NCBI RefSeq assembly: GCF_022398315.1
Contig: NZ_JAKEVF010000002.1
Location: 657,279-721,278, forward strand
Length of the DNA: 64,000 bases
Source: Shewanella sp. Isolate11
Lineage (GTDB): Bacteria; Pseudomonadota; Gammaproteobacteria; Enterobacterales; Shewanellaceae
Direction: 5' to 3'
Part shown: positions 29,105-38,990 of the stretch, piece after piece
How positions within the stretch are numbered: the stretch's first letter is position 1
How the letters are laid out: every line of letters begins with the position of its first letter
Position numbers and translations under genes: made by a program
The notes under the pieces: model-generated
Databases searched by the model: none
Seen by the model: the letters and a program-made list of their open reading frames with translations, nothing else
Told to the model about the DNA's origin: nothing

Positions 29105-30469
29105 TTGAGTAATGGTAATGTAAGTGATGCTGATAAAGCGCGTTACGTACTGGTATTAAACCTGACGGGAAAGGAATGCCTAACAAATGCTCAAGACCAT
29201 CACCATTGGCATTTTATTCATGCAAACTCAATCGCTTGCTTCGAGAAAAAACTCAATAATCAAACCTGTTATGTGGCCATTGCTATTGTAGACCGTCTCA
29301 ATCAACAATCGACCATCAAAGCGGTAAAACAACTAAAAACACAATTTCCCTTCCTCTTATGGATGGCAATCTCCCATGATAAAGAGTGCCCTTTAGCGCA
29401 ACTTAAAGTGCGTATTGCTGATCATTTCTTAGATTATCATCATCTTCCTATCGATTGGTCACGTCTTAATCACACCCTTGGTCACCTTCATGGAATGGCT
29501 ATACAAAATCAATCCTACCCCGCCAAGGCGTTACTTGATAACAAACAGCCACTGATTTTCGGCCAATCTGCCATTATGCAGCAGCTAAAAAGCAAGTTAC
29601 TTAAGGTGGCTAATAGCGATGAAACCGTACTACTCGGTGGGGAAACCGGAACAGGTAAAGACTTATGTGCGCGATTTATTCATTCATTATCGACACGATG
29701 TGAAGGTCCTTTTGTTACCGTAAATTGCGGCGCACTACCACCAGGGCTGATTTACTCCGAACTATTTGGCCACGAAAAAGGCGCCTTTACCGGAGCCGAT
29801 AAGCTATATATCGGCCACATTGAAAGAGCCAATAATGGCACACTATTTCTGGATGAGATTGGCGATCTGTCATTGGAGTTACAAATTAACCTACTGCACT
29901 TTTTAGAAGACCATTACATCGAACGTTTAGGCTCAAACAAAACCACCTATGTGGACTGCCGGATCATTTTTGCTAGCCATGTCGATTTAGAAAACGCTGT
30001 AGAAGAAGGACACTTTCGTGAAGATTTATTTTATCGCATCAATATATTACAAATTAGAACACCCAACCTACGCCAGCATAAATCGGATATTCCCATGCTG
30101 GCCGATACTTACCTAGACAAACTATCAACAGTGAATCAGTCGCTCAGTTTTAGTCATGATGCTTACCTCGCAATGAATGAATATCAATGGCCGGGGAACA
30201 TTCGAGAGCTTAAAAACCGCATACAAAGGGCGATCATAATGGCAGATACGGGCTGTATTACTGCCGAGGATTTAGGATTAGAACACATAGAATCACCTAC
30301 AGCCTCAAAGGTGATCCATTTAGCCAAGCATCGCACTGAAATTGACACAGAGTTATTACTCAGTGCAATAAAACGTAATAGCCATAATATCTCTGCCGCT
30401 GCCAGAGAACTAAATATCTCTCGTAGTACTTTTTATCGACTCGTCAAAAAATGCAAAATTAAGCTATGA
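29105..30469 (+). CDS. sigma-54-dependent transcriptional activator, VpsR-like
   Basis: About 454 residues. The N-terminal ~130 residues resemble a degenerate receiver domain of the VpsR type. The AAA+ domain is complete: Walker A GETGTGKD near 178, the sigma-54 contact loop GAFTGA near 225, Walker [12 protein letters not shown] and the [10 protein letters not shown] end. A Fis-type helix-turn-helix closes the protein ([19 protein letters not shown]). TTG at 29105 is the preferred start because AAAGGA lies 6 bases upstream; an earlier TTG at 29087 has none. VpsR itself binds cyclic-di-GMP and controls biofilm genes in Vibrio. Here the nearby sigma-54 promoter of the RND operon is a possible target. 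Confidence 0.88.
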   Translation: MSNGNVSDADKARYVLVLNLTGKECLTNAQDHHHWHFIHANSIACFEKKLNNQTCYVAIAIVDRLNQQSTIKAVKQLKTQFPFLLWMAISHDKECPLAQLKVRIADHFLDYHHLPIDWSRLNHTLGHLHGMAIQNQSYPAKALLDNKQPLIFGQSAIMQQLKSKLLKVANSDETVLLGGETGTGKDLCARFIHSLSTRCEGPFVTVNCGALPPGLIYSELFGHEKGAFTGADKLYIGHIERANNGTLFLDEIGDLSLELQINLLHFLEDHYIERLGSNKTTYVDCRIIFASHVDLENAVEEGHFREDLFYRINILQIRTPNLRQHKSDIPMLADTYLDKLSTVNQSLSFSHDAYLAMNEYQWPGNIRELKNRIQRAIIMADTGCITAEDLGLEHIESPTASKVIHLAKHRTEIDTELLLSAIKRNSHNISAAARELNISRSTFYRLVKKCKIKL

Positions 30470-30575
30470 AGCAAAGTATGGCGATTCAAACAGTTCCTAA
30501 AAATTGTCGATAATATTTATATTTGTTGAGACAACACAATTCCCCACTTTATCCAAGGTGTATCTGATGAATCGC

Positions 30576-31304
30576 TTAGCTAAGCTTTCCGGCTAATTTG
30601 AAATGGCGAAATAACCAGTACACTGGACGTAGATCTTTACCACCGAAGTTTTTAAACGGTAAGAACAGGTACTGCACCCAATGCCAGCGAAGTATCTTAG
30701 ATTGACTAGCTTGCCAAATAGACTCGCCACCATGCAGGCGATAAGCCTCAATAACCGGATCGATAATATCTAGCTGCGGACCAAGGTAACGAAACAGACT
30801 ATGGATATAAACCAGCAGATCCCGTTGCTGCTGCTTATCAATATCCGTACCTAATTGATGAGATTCAAAATCGATAAAAAACGCATGCCCCTCTTTCCAG
30901 CAAATATCGCGCAATACTGGTCGTCCATGAGAAAAACCTTGCTGATGTAACTTAGCTAATGCAACTGCACTGGCTATCAAACTTGCCTGCTTTTCATCTG
31001 CCGAGCTATCGGTAAATAAAAACTGATTCAAGGAATGACCAACATCGGAAACCACCAGATAATTATCCCCAAAATCGATTAACTTGGCCACAGGTGCATT
31101 GGTTTGTTGAAAGGTTTGTAAACTGGCAATTTCTAAACGTAAAGATTTGATAGGATTAGCTTTTAACCAACGCATTGCCCCTGTTGGTTGTTCAATTTGT
31201 TTTAACCAATAACGCTGTCCTTCAAATTCAAAACTCACTGCTCGCTCGCCTTGATTCTCGCGTAGCGTTTTTTTAATGGCTGATTTAATTGTAACTCCAG
31301 ACAA
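30576..31304 (-). CDS. protein-kinase-like fold protein (BUD32/RIO/Kdo-kinase-like)
   Basis: About 242 residues with a small kinase-like pattern: RYWLKQ as a possible ATP-binding lysine, LVVSDVGHSLNQFL as hinge, FSHGRPVLRDICW as a catalytic-loop equivalent and AFFIDFES as the metal-binding DFE. The target is unknown; lipopolysaccharide core kinases and BUD32 share this shape. The ATG at 31325 has no ribosome site, while GGAGGTG lies 5 bases before TTG at 31304, so TTG is preferred. It lies downstream of lpxK and the Trm112-like gene beyond a terminator. A lipid A/LPS link is inferred from neighbours only. Confidence 0.65.
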   Translation of the reverse strand: MSGVTIKSAIKKTLRENQGERAVSFEFEGQRYWLKQIEQPTGAMRWLKANPIKSLRLEIASLQTFQQTNAPVAKLIDFGDNYLVVSDVGHSLNQFLFTDSSADEKQASLIASAVALAKLHQQGFSHGRPVLRDICWKEGHAFFIDFESHQLGTDIDKQQQRDLLVYIHSLFRYLGPQLDIIDPVIEAYRLHGGESIWQASQSKILRWHWVQYLFLPFKNFGGKDLRPVYWLFRHFKLAGKLS

Positions 31305-31410
31305 ATTCACCTCCATGTTCACCATTCATCTAGCTAGGTGAAACCACATCCATTGGTAAATAATAAACTAATATCGTAAAGACTCACTACAGCAAACAAA
31401 AAATTGTTAG

Positions 31411-31444
31411 AAAAAATAAATTGCGCGCTAAATTAAGCGCGCAA
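31411..31444 (-). terminator. terminator after the Trm112-like gene
   Basis: On the minus strand TTGCGCGCT and AGCGCGCAA enclose TAATTT and are followed by TTTATTTTTT. It ends the comEC-msbA-lpxK-trm112 transcript. Confidence 0.92.
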
Positions 31445-31457
31445 ATTAGAGGGGGGA

Positions 31458-31637
31458 TTAAACTTGTTCTTCTAAAGGCGATGCTTTGTTTTCTAATAAC
31501 ACAGGAATACCTTCATCTATCGGGTAAGCGAGTCTGTCAACCTTACAGATCAGTTGCTGCTTCTCTTTTTGGTACTCTAATTTGCCTTTACATACTGGGC
31601 AGGCAACAATTTCTAAAAGCTTCTTATCAAACGCCAT
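31458..31637 (-). CDS. ycaR: Trm112-family small zinc-ribbon-like protein (YcaR type)
   Basis: Protein of 59 residues, starting [21 protein letters not shown]13 and C16 form a CPVC knuckle and [20 protein letters not shown] matches the UPF0434/Trm112 family. E. coli has the same gene (ycaR) near lpxK and kdsB. The start overlaps the lpxK stop by 11 bases, so it is translated from the lpxK message. In other organisms Trm112 proteins activate methyltransferases; the role of the bacterial short form is not established. Confidence 0.9.
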   Translation of the reverse strand: MAFDKKLLEIVACPVCKGKLEYQKEKQQLICKVDRLAYPIDEGIPVLLENKASPLEEQV

Positions 31638-32646
31638 GGTTATTTCCTTGTTCTATTTTCTTTTGTTGCAGCAAAGCTAACAGTTGCTGATCAAATCTTG
31701 CGTCTATCTTGGCATCAACCGGCAGATACCACCAGTTTTGTGTTGCAAATTCGCGACACTTAACCGCATCTTTTTCGGTCATTAAAACTTGTTTATCCGC
31801 CGCCACTGATTCGATGTCATTCAAACTGAACGCCTGATGATCATCGAAACTGTAATGTTGGGAAACCCTAATGCCTTGTTGCGATAAAGTGTCGAAAAAA
31901 CGTTGTGGGTTACCAATACCGGCTAAGGCTACGGCATCAGACTCAAGGCGGAACTCATCGAGGTTATCACTTACAACAGGCTTAAACGCAGAGGGTAACA
32001 GCTGCATGGCAAACTCCCTCTCGAGACAGTGCTCACCATTGACTATGGTGAAATCCACCTGTTTTTGGCGCCAGACGCCTTCCCTAAGTGGGCCAGCGGG
32101 TAAAAGAAAACCGTTACCGAAACGACGCTCACCATCAAGGATTAATAACTCAACGTCACGGTGTAATCGATAGTGTTGTAAACCGTCGTCGCTAATAATG
32201 ATATCGACCTCTGCTTCGGCCAGCAACTGCTGCGCCGCCGCTACTCTATCTCGACCAATCACCATTGGCACATGAGTGCGTCCGACGATCATCGCAGGCT
32301 CATCGCCCACCTCATTCGGTGACATTCCTATTTTAACCAAACGGGTTCCGATAAAGTCGACTCCATAACCACGGCTAATAACCCCTGGGCGATACCCTTG
32401 GCGTCTAAGTAGCTCAATTAAATAGATAACAGTGGGGGTCTTGCCACTGCCACCGACAGTGATATTTCCCACCACAATCACAGGAACCGACAAGCGATAA
32501 GCTTTGCTGAAACCTAAGCGAAAACTTAACCGCCGACAGCTGGAGAGCAGATAAAACAGCAAACTCAGAGGCAATAGTAGCAAAGCAGTAATGACATTGA
32601 GTAAACTCGGTTTGCCATACCATAAACGATTGATAAAGCTTTGCAT
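31627..32646 (-). CDS. lpxK: tetraacyldisaccharide 4'-kinase
   Basis: Enzyme of 339 residues that phosphorylates the 4' position of the lipid A disaccharide at the inner membrane. An N-terminal amphipathic/hydrophobic helix ([20 protein letters not shown]) is followed by the P-loop GGSGKTP near residue 68, the ISRGYG motif and [12 protein letters not shown] with the catalytic aspartates. The MTEKDAVKC motif is near the C-terminus. The start is 3 bp from the msbA stop, as expected for the msbA-lpxK pair. Confidence 0.97.
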   Translation of the reverse strand: MQSFINRLWYGKPSLLNVITALLLLPLSLLFYLLSSCRRLSFRLGFSKAYRLSVPVIVVGNITVGGSGKTPTVIYLIELLRRQGYRPGVISRGYGVDFIGTRLVKIGMSPNEVGDEPAMIVGRTHVPMVIGRDRVAAAQQLLAEAEVDIIISDDGLQHYRLHRDVELLILDGERRFGNGFLLPAGPLREGVWRQKQVDFTIVNGEHCLEREFAMQLLPSAFKPVVSDNLDEFRLESDAVALAGIGNPQRFFDTLSQQGIRVSQHYSFDDHQAFSLNDIESVAADKQVLMTEKDAVKCREFATQNWWYLPVDAKIDARFDQQLLALLQQKKIEQGNNHGV

Positions 32647-32649
32647 CGA

Positions 32650-34464
32650 TTAGCTGCCGAACTGCATCTGATAAAGATTAAAATACACACCCTCAAGCGC
32701 CAAAAGCTCCGCATGCGTACCACGCTCTACCACCTGCCCTTTATCAATCACCAATATTTGATTGGCCTTTTCAATGGTCGACAAGCGGTGTGCAATCACT
32801 ATGGAAGTGCGATTTTGACGCAAATTATCCAAACCGTTTTGAATTGCCTTCTCAGATTCTGTGTCCAAGGCTGAGGTCGCTTCATCTAATATCAGCAATG
32901 GTGCGTCTCGTAAAATGGCTCTGGCAATGGCGATACGTTGACGTTGACCACCAGAAAGCATGACTCCATTTTCACCCACTTGAGTATGGATCCCTTCCGG
33001 CATCTGCTCAATAAACTCATAAGCATTAGCCAATTTGGCCGCCTCTATAATCATATTTTCGGTGACTTCACCTGGGTAGGCATAAGCGATATTGGCCGCG
33101 ATGGTGTCATTAATTAAGGTCACTTGCTGTGACACTAATGCTACTTGATGACGCAGTGAAGATAATTTGTAATCACGCAGGCTGACTTCATCTAATGTAA
33201 TATCGCCAGCAGCAAGATCGGAATAAAAACGGGTGATAAGGCTCGCTATGGTAGACTTGCCTGAGCCTGAGCGGCCAACCAAGGCTAAGGTTTCACCAGG
33301 ATTCACCGTGAAATCAATCTGATTTAAAGCCAAACCTTCTTGGTTGTTATAGCGAAAATCAACCTTATTGAAACTTAACTTGCCAGTCACTCTGTCAGTT
33401 TCATAAGTGCCATTATCGACTTCGGCCGGTGTATCTAACACCTCAAAAATCGTACTACAAGCGGCGATACCTCGCTGAAATTCCGCGTTAACCTTAGTCA
33501 GGCTCTTGATCGGTGCCAACATTGCGAGCATGGCCGCCAAGATGGTCGCGAAAGTCCCCGCGGTCAATTCGGTACGTAAACTATCAATACTGGAAGCATA
33601 AATAACAAACGCTAAAGCGAAGGAACCAATAATCATGATCAGCGGCTGGCTGATCGCCTGAGCAAGCGCCAACTTCATCGTGCGCGAACGGTTTCCATCA
33701 TTCACCTTCGAGAAGCGCGCCGACTCGGTTTTCTGACCACCGAAAACCAACACATTTTTATGGCCTTTGATCATCTGCTCAGTAACAGAAGTTACTCCAC
33801 CCATTGCCGTTTGGATTTGCTTTGAAATACGACGAAAACGGCGACTGACAATGGAGATCACTAAGCCAATTAACGGCCCAACCACTAAGATACACAGTGA
33901 TAATTTCCAGGAGCTATAAAACATCACCGCCAACATTCCGATAACCGTAATGCCGTCTCGGACTAAGGTAATTAACGCGCTCCCGGAAGCTCTAGCGATC
34001 TGTTCGGTATCATAAGTCACTCGAGAAATAAGATTGCCGCTACTTTCAGAATCAATATAACTCACAGGCAATTTCAAATAATGCTCAAAAACTTGCTGAC
34101 GCATATCCATGATCATGCGCGCACTGATATAGGAAATACCATAAGTAGATAGAAAGTTAGCCAGACCACGTAAGGTAAATAGGCCGACTACCACGAAGGG
34201 AGCCATTTTAAGCACGTCACTGTCTGAATTAAATCCGCCACCAAGGCCTAAATCCACGCCTGTTGCCATACCTGGCGTGGTGGGAACATTACTCGCAAAA
34301 CCTTGGTCGATAAAAGGCTTAATAGAAAAAATGAAGGTTGCATCCACGAGACCATAGAGTGCGAGTCCAAAGATGGAAAGTAGCAACACCCCTTTTAGCG
34401 GGATGAGATAAGTCAGTAACCGAAGAAATACGGCTCTCACTTCACTTTTAGAAGAGTTTGTCAT
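32650..34464 (-). CDS. msbA: lipid A export ABC transporter, permease/ATPase
   Basis: Fused ABC exporter of 604 residues that flips lipid A-core across the inner membrane. The N-terminal membrane domain has six helices (to about residue 340). The ATPase domain has Walker A GRSGSGKST near 395, signature LSGGQRQRIA, Walker B LLILDEATSALD and the switch histidine in IAHRLST. It works as a homodimer. It is 28 bp after comEC and directly before lpxK, the standard order. Confidence 0.97.
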   Translation of the reverse strand: MTNSSKSEVRAVFLRLLTYLIPLKGVLLLSIFGLALYGLVDATFIFSIKPFIDQGFASNVPTTPGMATGVDLGLGGGFNSDSDVLKMAPFVVVGLFTLRGLANFLSTYGISYISARMIMDMRQQVFEHYLKLPVSYIDSESSGNLISRVTYDTEQIARASGSALITLVRDGITVIGMLAVMFYSSWKLSLCILVVGPLIGLVISIVSRRFRRISKQIQTAMGGVTSVTEQMIKGHKNVLVFGGQKTESARFSKVNDGNRSRTMKLALAQAISQPLIMIIGSFALAFVIYASSIDSLRTELTAGTFATILAAMLAMLAPIKSLTKVNAEFQRGIAACSTIFEVLDTPAEVDNGTYETDRVTGKLSFNKVDFRYNNQEGLALNQIDFTVNPGETLALVGRSGSGKSTIASLITRFYSDLAAGDITLDEVSLRDYKLSSLRHQVALVSQQVTLINDTIAANIAYAYPGEVTENMIIEAAKLANAYEFIEQMPEGIHTQVGENGVMLSGGQRQRIAIARAILRDAPLLILDEATSALDTESEKAIQNGLDNLRQNRTSIVIAHRLSTIEKANQILVIDKGQVVERGTHAELLALEGVYFNLYQMQFGS

Positions 34465-34492
34465 TCAAAAATCTATTATTGATGCAAAATGG

Positions 34493-36817
34493 TTATTCTA
34501 CTCTAGTATTCTCTAACAGACCAAATTCAAACACCCGATTGTACCAAAATGGTGAAATATCATACCTAAAGCCACGAACCTTTAAGTCATCTTGTTCAAA
34601 AATCACACTTAATTGTCCATTACGCCCGACCATATATTGCTCGCTTTGAGCCACTTTATAACGTTCGACGACGGTGGTTTTAGGGAAGTGATAACGATTA
34701 TGCAAACCTGCAGGATACAAGACTAATTGCGGGGAAACGGCATGAATAAACGCCTCACTTGAAGAGGTATTACTGCCATGATGAGGTGCCACAAGCACAT
34801 CACTGGTCAGCACATTGCCTTCAAAAGCTGCATATGTTTGTATTAGTTCCTGTTCAGCTTCTGACTCAATATCTCCTGGCAATAAAAGCTGATATTGGTC
34901 ATCACTGACTTTAAGCACACAGGAACCATTATTGCCTGCTCTAGGCTCACGAGGTGCCAATATCTGCAAACTTAATCCTTGCCACACAAGGTGCTTAGGC
35001 CGACAACTCATTGGTTGAGGTAGCACGGAAAATGGCATTTCAATATCGGTAATTAACTGCAAACCGGGATATTGACTGAGCAAATCTTGGGCACCGCCAG
35101 CATGATCGTTATCAGCATGGCTGAGTATGAGATAATCGACACTATCTATACCTTGATATTGTAAGAAAGGAATAATCACACGTTTTGCGTAACTAAAATC
35201 TTCGCCAAAAGCGGCGCCGGTATCATAAATAACCACCCGCCCCTGACGTTCGATGATAGCGCTGAGCCCCTGCCCCACATCTAAGAGGTGTAACTTCCAG
35301 TTAGACCGGTTATTAATATCCACAAAAGGTCGCGCCATGAGTAAAGCACTTGGCAACAAAAATACTAAAGCCAAGACACGCCATAGCGGTTTAGTAATCA
35401 ACCGCAGTAGAAAAAAGGCTAATAATAAAAACAGCAGCGCTAGAGATAAGTCCTCTGAGGCGCTAAGCCAAGTCAATGGCAGATGCTGCAGCTGATGAAA
35501 ACTCCAAGTCAATGGCGAAATTGTACTATTTAATCCAACTAATATCCCTTGAGTTGCCAATCCCACCGAACTTAGCAGCATGACGATGAATGTCAGTGGG
35601 ATTACCACTAAACTGAACCAAGGAACAAACAGCAAATTAAACAACAAAGCATAGGGAGCAACACCACCAAAAAGCAACATCTGTAATGCGCCGAGTAAAA
35701 GGCTCAGACGCCACTGCAGCGACCAAAACTGTAACGCCTTTTTGGTCATTCTCTTGCGCATCGATCGAGCGGGTACATCCTTATTTCCTCCCAACTGCTG
35801 CATAAAGCTTAAAATAATGCCCAGGGCACCAAAAGATAGCCAAAATCCTGCACTCATCATACTCAATGGGTCGATCAACAATACAATAAATAACGCCCAC
35901 AATAAGCGCTCAAACGAGGTGGAATAGCGTCGCAGAAAGCTCAGTACTATCACTAATGCCAACATGATCAATGCCCGCTGAGTGGGTAAGGAAAAACCTG
36001 ACAAGTAGGCATACACAATACATAAACCCAAAGCCATCATTGCCGCCAATTTGAGATTGACGATGCTTTGAGTCACATTAAACTGAGCTAACATTAATCG
36101 AGCAATAAACAGCGCCCACAATGCTAATACCGACAGATGCAATCCCGAGATGGCAATAAGATGGCCTGTCCCACTCTGTCTCAGCCCCTGCCAATGTTCA
36201 TCGGTAATGAACTGCTTATCACCTACCATCAGCGCCAATAACAAATCGCCATTACTCAATGGCAACACCTTATCAATTATGTGATGATTAAACCGAGTGC
36301 GAATATTTTCTGTCGCCATCACACGCTCGGCTATAATCACTTTTCCCGTCCCTATAATATGTTTAGAAAGGTAGTATCGCTGACGATTAAATCCGCCTTG
36401 ATTGAGTGTGCTGGCGATAGGCTTAGGCTGAATTTGTAGTTGCCATACTTCTCCTACCCGCACAGGAATAGTTTCTGGCCAATTAACGCGCATATATCGC
36501 TGTACAAATGTGGAACTATTTACACCTAATAGGCGAATATCGGCACTGATCCGATCGCTGTTTCGATAAACTAGTGATATGATTTCGGCCCTTGTCTCGA
36601 TACTTGAATGATTTTCAGAGGTTTGGAAGGTCAATAGTTGATGAGAAAATAAGCTAACCCAGGCGACGGCGAATAAGCCTCCTGCCAAAAGTTTTGACCA
36701 GCGAAGCAGGATTGCCGCGATTCCAATGCATAAGTAAGCATGGATGGGGGTAAGTAAAGACGGCCAACAAAGTGCCGAAATGACAATGGCACAGTAGCCA
36801 AACATAAATCGATTCAT
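34493..36817 (-). CDS. comEC: DNA internalization competence protein ComEC/Rec2
   Basis: Inner-membrane channel protein of 774 residues for uptake of single-stranded DNA. An N-terminal soluble/OB-like region is followed by the Competence domain with many membrane helices (about 200-480; GTGHLIAISGLHLSVLALW is a hallmark). The C-terminal metallo-beta-lactamase domain has LSHADNDHAGGAQDLL, APHHGSNTSSS and a GQGLSAIIER start. No frameshift is seen. E. coli keeps this gene (ycaI) at the same place. It starts 31 bp from the divergent DUF2062 gene. Confidence 0.95.
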   Translation of the reverse strand: MNRFMFGYCAIVISALCWPSLLTPIHAYLCIGIAAILLRWSKLLAGGLFAVAWVSLFSHQLLTFQTSENHSSIETRAEIISLVYRNSDRISADIRLLGVNSSTFVQRYMRVNWPETIPVRVGEVWQLQIQPKPIASTLNQGGFNRQRYYLSKHIIGTGKVIIAERVMATENIRTRFNHHIIDKVLPLSNGDLLLALMVGDKQFITDEHWQGLRQSGTGHLIAISGLHLSVLALWALFIARLMLAQFNVTQSIVNLKLAAMMALGLCIVYAYLSGFSLPTQRALIMLALVIVLSFLRRYSTSFERLLWALFIVLLIDPLSMMSAGFWLSFGALGIILSFMQQLGGNKDVPARSMRKRMTKKALQFWSLQWRLSLLLGALQMLLFGGVAPYALLFNLLFVPWFSLVVIPLTFIVMLLSSVGLATQGILVGLNSTISPLTWSFHQLQHLPLTWLSASEDLSLALLFLLLAFFLLRLITKPLWRVLALVFLLPSALLMARPFVDINNRSNWKLHLLDVGQGLSAIIERQGRVVIYDTGAAFGEDFSYAKRVIIPFLQYQGIDSVDYLILSHADNDHAGGAQDLLSQYPGLQLITDIEMPFSVLPQPMSCRPKHLVWQGLSLQILAPREPRAGNNGSCVLKVSDDQYQLLLPGDIESEAEQELIQTYAAFEGNVLTSDVLVAPHHGSNTSSSEAFIHAVSPQLVLYPAGLHNRYHFPKTTVVERYKVAQSEQYMVGRNGQLSVIFEQDDLKVRGFRYDISPFWYNRVFEFGLLENTRVE

Positions 36818-36848
36818 AGTGAATAATTTAAGACTGCAATACTAAGCT

Positions 36849-37358
36849 ATGCCAAAAAAAATCATTGAAAGGTTTATGCCTAAACCGGAAACACTGCAAA
36901 ATCATAAGCATTTGCGTATGTTTGGTAAGTTGTTACATAAACCGAATTTATGGGCGCTCAATCGTAGGTCTGCACCAATGGCGTTTGCCGTTGGATTATT
37001 TGTGGCCTGGGTTCCTATGCCATTTCAAATGATTTTAGCCGCCGCGTTAGCCATTTTCTTTAACTGTAATATGCCAATTGCAGTTGCCTTGGTTTGGATA
37101 ACCAATCCAGTCACTATGCCTTTCATGTTTTATGTGGCCTACTTATTAGGCGCAAAAATTCTGAATCACCCACCGCAAGAATTTACATTTCAAGCCAGTT
37201 GGCAGTGGATTGAATCTTCTATCTCCACCATTGGTCCACCATTTCTGTTAGGCTGCTTAGTGCTTGGCATCAGTTTCTCTGCCGTCGGTTACTTCGTGGT
37301 ACGTAATTTATGGAAATACTCGATTTTATTTAAGTGGAAAAATCGCCCACATAAATAA
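36849..37358 (+). CDS. DUF2062 membrane protein
   Basis: Protein of 169 residues of the DUF2062 family. The basic N-terminus MPKKIIERFMPKPET is followed by a conserved RRSAPMAFAVGLFVAWVPM segment, then three or so membrane helices with ITNPVTMPFMFY. The family function is not known. The start is chosen because MPKK is the usual family N-terminus, although its ribosome site is weak. It is divergent from comEC. Confidence 0.88.
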   Translation: MPKKIIERFMPKPETLQNHKHLRMFGKLLHKPNLWALNRRSAPMAFAVGLFVAWVPMPFQMILAAALAIFFNCNMPIAVALVWITNPVTMPFMFYVAYLLGAKILNHPPQEFTFQASWQWIESSISTIGPPFLLGCLVLGISFSAVGYFVVRNLWKYSILFKWKNRPHK

Positions 37359-37598
37359 GCTCAACCAAACAACGCTCCCTATGACCCACCTATCTCGGGC
37401 CATACTACTGACACCTCATCAAAAAACAGTTGTTTACACTAAAACTGTGACCCCTGCCCGAATCTAAATTTCGCTAATCAAACTAACTTGCTATAGACTA
37501 ACTTAGTCGTTACATCTTTAACTATCGATATTAACAAGCTTCAAGAATTGAACAAAAATCCTTAGTTTGTTGTAAGTTCAACAATAGTGTTGGAAGCC

Positions 37599-38954
37599 AT
37601 GGAAATCGGTTCAAATAAAAAACATATCATTTTTTTCATAATATTATCATTGGCCTACCTATTCATTAGCATGAGCAGTGTGTTTACTATTAGCCAGTAT
37701 TTTAGTGAAAAAGAGATTGCCGCAGAGAAAGAGAATATCCGAAAAAATTTGGCTTTAGTTAGATTTAACTTTGAGGCCTCAATTTTTATGGACACTTATT
37801 TGGCCGACAGTCTAGCCACTGTGATCACTATCGACCCTAATTTTGCCATTCAAAATTGGGAAACTATCGCATCCAAATTATTGCAAAAAGCCCAATATGT
37901 TAGAAATGTTGGCTTGGCACCCAATAATGTCATTCAATATATCTATCCCCTTACGGGTAATGAGGCAGCTATTGGTTTGGACTTTAAAACGGTTCCCGAA
38001 CAAATGAGAACTGTCGATCTGGCCAGACAAAGACAAAAAGTTTATATAGCAGGTCCAGTCAACCTGGTTCAAGGAGGCAAAGGACTTATTGCTCGCTTTC
38101 CTATTTTTTCTGACTTCCCAGTGAACCAACATTATTGGGGAACGATAAGTGTCGTCATGGATTATGATGCGTTAATCACAGAAACAGGCTTAAATAGCTT
38201 CAAAGGCGCTAAAATTGCGATAAAAAAACCACAGTTAGCGAATGAAGAGGCACATGTGGTATATGGTGATAAGGCGATATTTGAACAAGCTGATGTTGTT
38301 TATCCGATCCGTCTTCCCGGTGAAACTTGGCAATTAATGGCACAATTTAGTTTGGACGCTCATAAACAAACCATTGCAACACGACATTTGATTGTCACCA
38401 TTGGCGCCTTAGTGACCTTGCTACTCTATGTCGTGATGATATTACTCTATCGTCACTATAAGCATACTCACAAAGCGGCGTTACAAGACGAACTAACGCA
38501 TCTGCCCAACCGACGTTTTATGATCTCGCTGTTAAATCGTTTAATGAACGACAATAAGCAACCATCCTTTGCGCTACTCAATATCGATCTCAATGACTTT
38601 AAACAAGTCAATGATGACTTAGGCCATGAAGCCGGTGATGAGTTACTAAAACATATTGCTAAACTACTGCAAGAAGTCGCTGGAAAGGAGAATACAGTTG
38701 CCCGCTTTGGTGGTGATGAATTTTTGGTACTAATGAAAAATATTGCATCTCAGTCGGAAGTAGATGAAATGATAGCAAAAATCCGCTACTCGGTTGAGTC
38801 GAGTGTACTGTTGTGGGAAAAAAACCACATCGCCCCCTCGCTGAGTATTGGCTTTGCAATTTATGACAGCCAAATAGCCACAGTCAAACAATTACTATCT
38901 CAAGCCGATAAAAGTATGTACGCCCACAAAAAACAAGAACGCCTTAAAGCCTAA
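37599..38954 (+). CDS. membrane CHASE-domain diguanylate cyclase
   Basis: About 451 residues. TM1 (about 10-30) and TM2 (about 264-286) flank a periplasmic CHASE-type sensor; the AAIGLDFKTVPEQMRTV and IAGPVNLVQGGKGLIARFPIF blocks are typical. The cytoplasmic GGDEF domain has the intact active site RFGGDEF near residue 370, so it should make cyclic-di-GMP. The residues that would form the inhibitory I-site read KENT rather than RxxD, so feedback inhibition is probably lost. GTG at 37587 and TTG at 37590 are also in frame; ATG 37599 has TTGGAAG upstream. The stop codon lies inside the loop of its own terminator. Confidence 0.9.
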   Translation: MEIGSNKKHIIFFIILSLAYLFISMSSVFTISQYFSEKEIAAEKENIRKNLALVRFNFEASIFMDTYLADSLATVITIDPNFAIQNWETIASKLLQKAQYVRNVGLAPNNVIQYIYPLTGNEAAIGLDFKTVPEQMRTVDLARQRQKVYIAGPVNLVQGGKGLIARFPIFSDFPVNQHYWGTISVVMDYDALITETGLNSFKGAKIAIKKPQLANEEAHVVYGDKAIFEQADVVYPIRLPGETWQLMAQFSLDAHKQTIATRHLIVTIGALVTLLLYVVMILLYRHYKHTHKAALQDELTHLPNRRFMISLLNRLMNDNKQPSFALLNIDLNDFKQVNDDLGHEAGDELLKHIAKLLQEVAGKENTVARFGGDEFLVLMKNIASQSEVDEMIAKIRYSVESSVLLWEKNHIAPSLSIGFAIYDSQIATVKQLLSQADKSMYAHKKQERLKA

Positions 38955-38972
38955 CGCTTTAAGGCGTTTGTC
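38940..38972. terminator. terminator shared by the diguanylate cyclase gene and lolE
   Basis: CGCCTTAAAGC and GCTTTAAGGCG are a perfect 11-bp stem around CTAAC, followed by TTTGTCTTG. The cyclase stop TAA is in the loop, so the last codons form part of the stem. The lolE stop is at 38991 on the other strand. Confidence 0.88.
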
Positions 38973-38990
38973 TTGTTACCGCCCGCAGGA

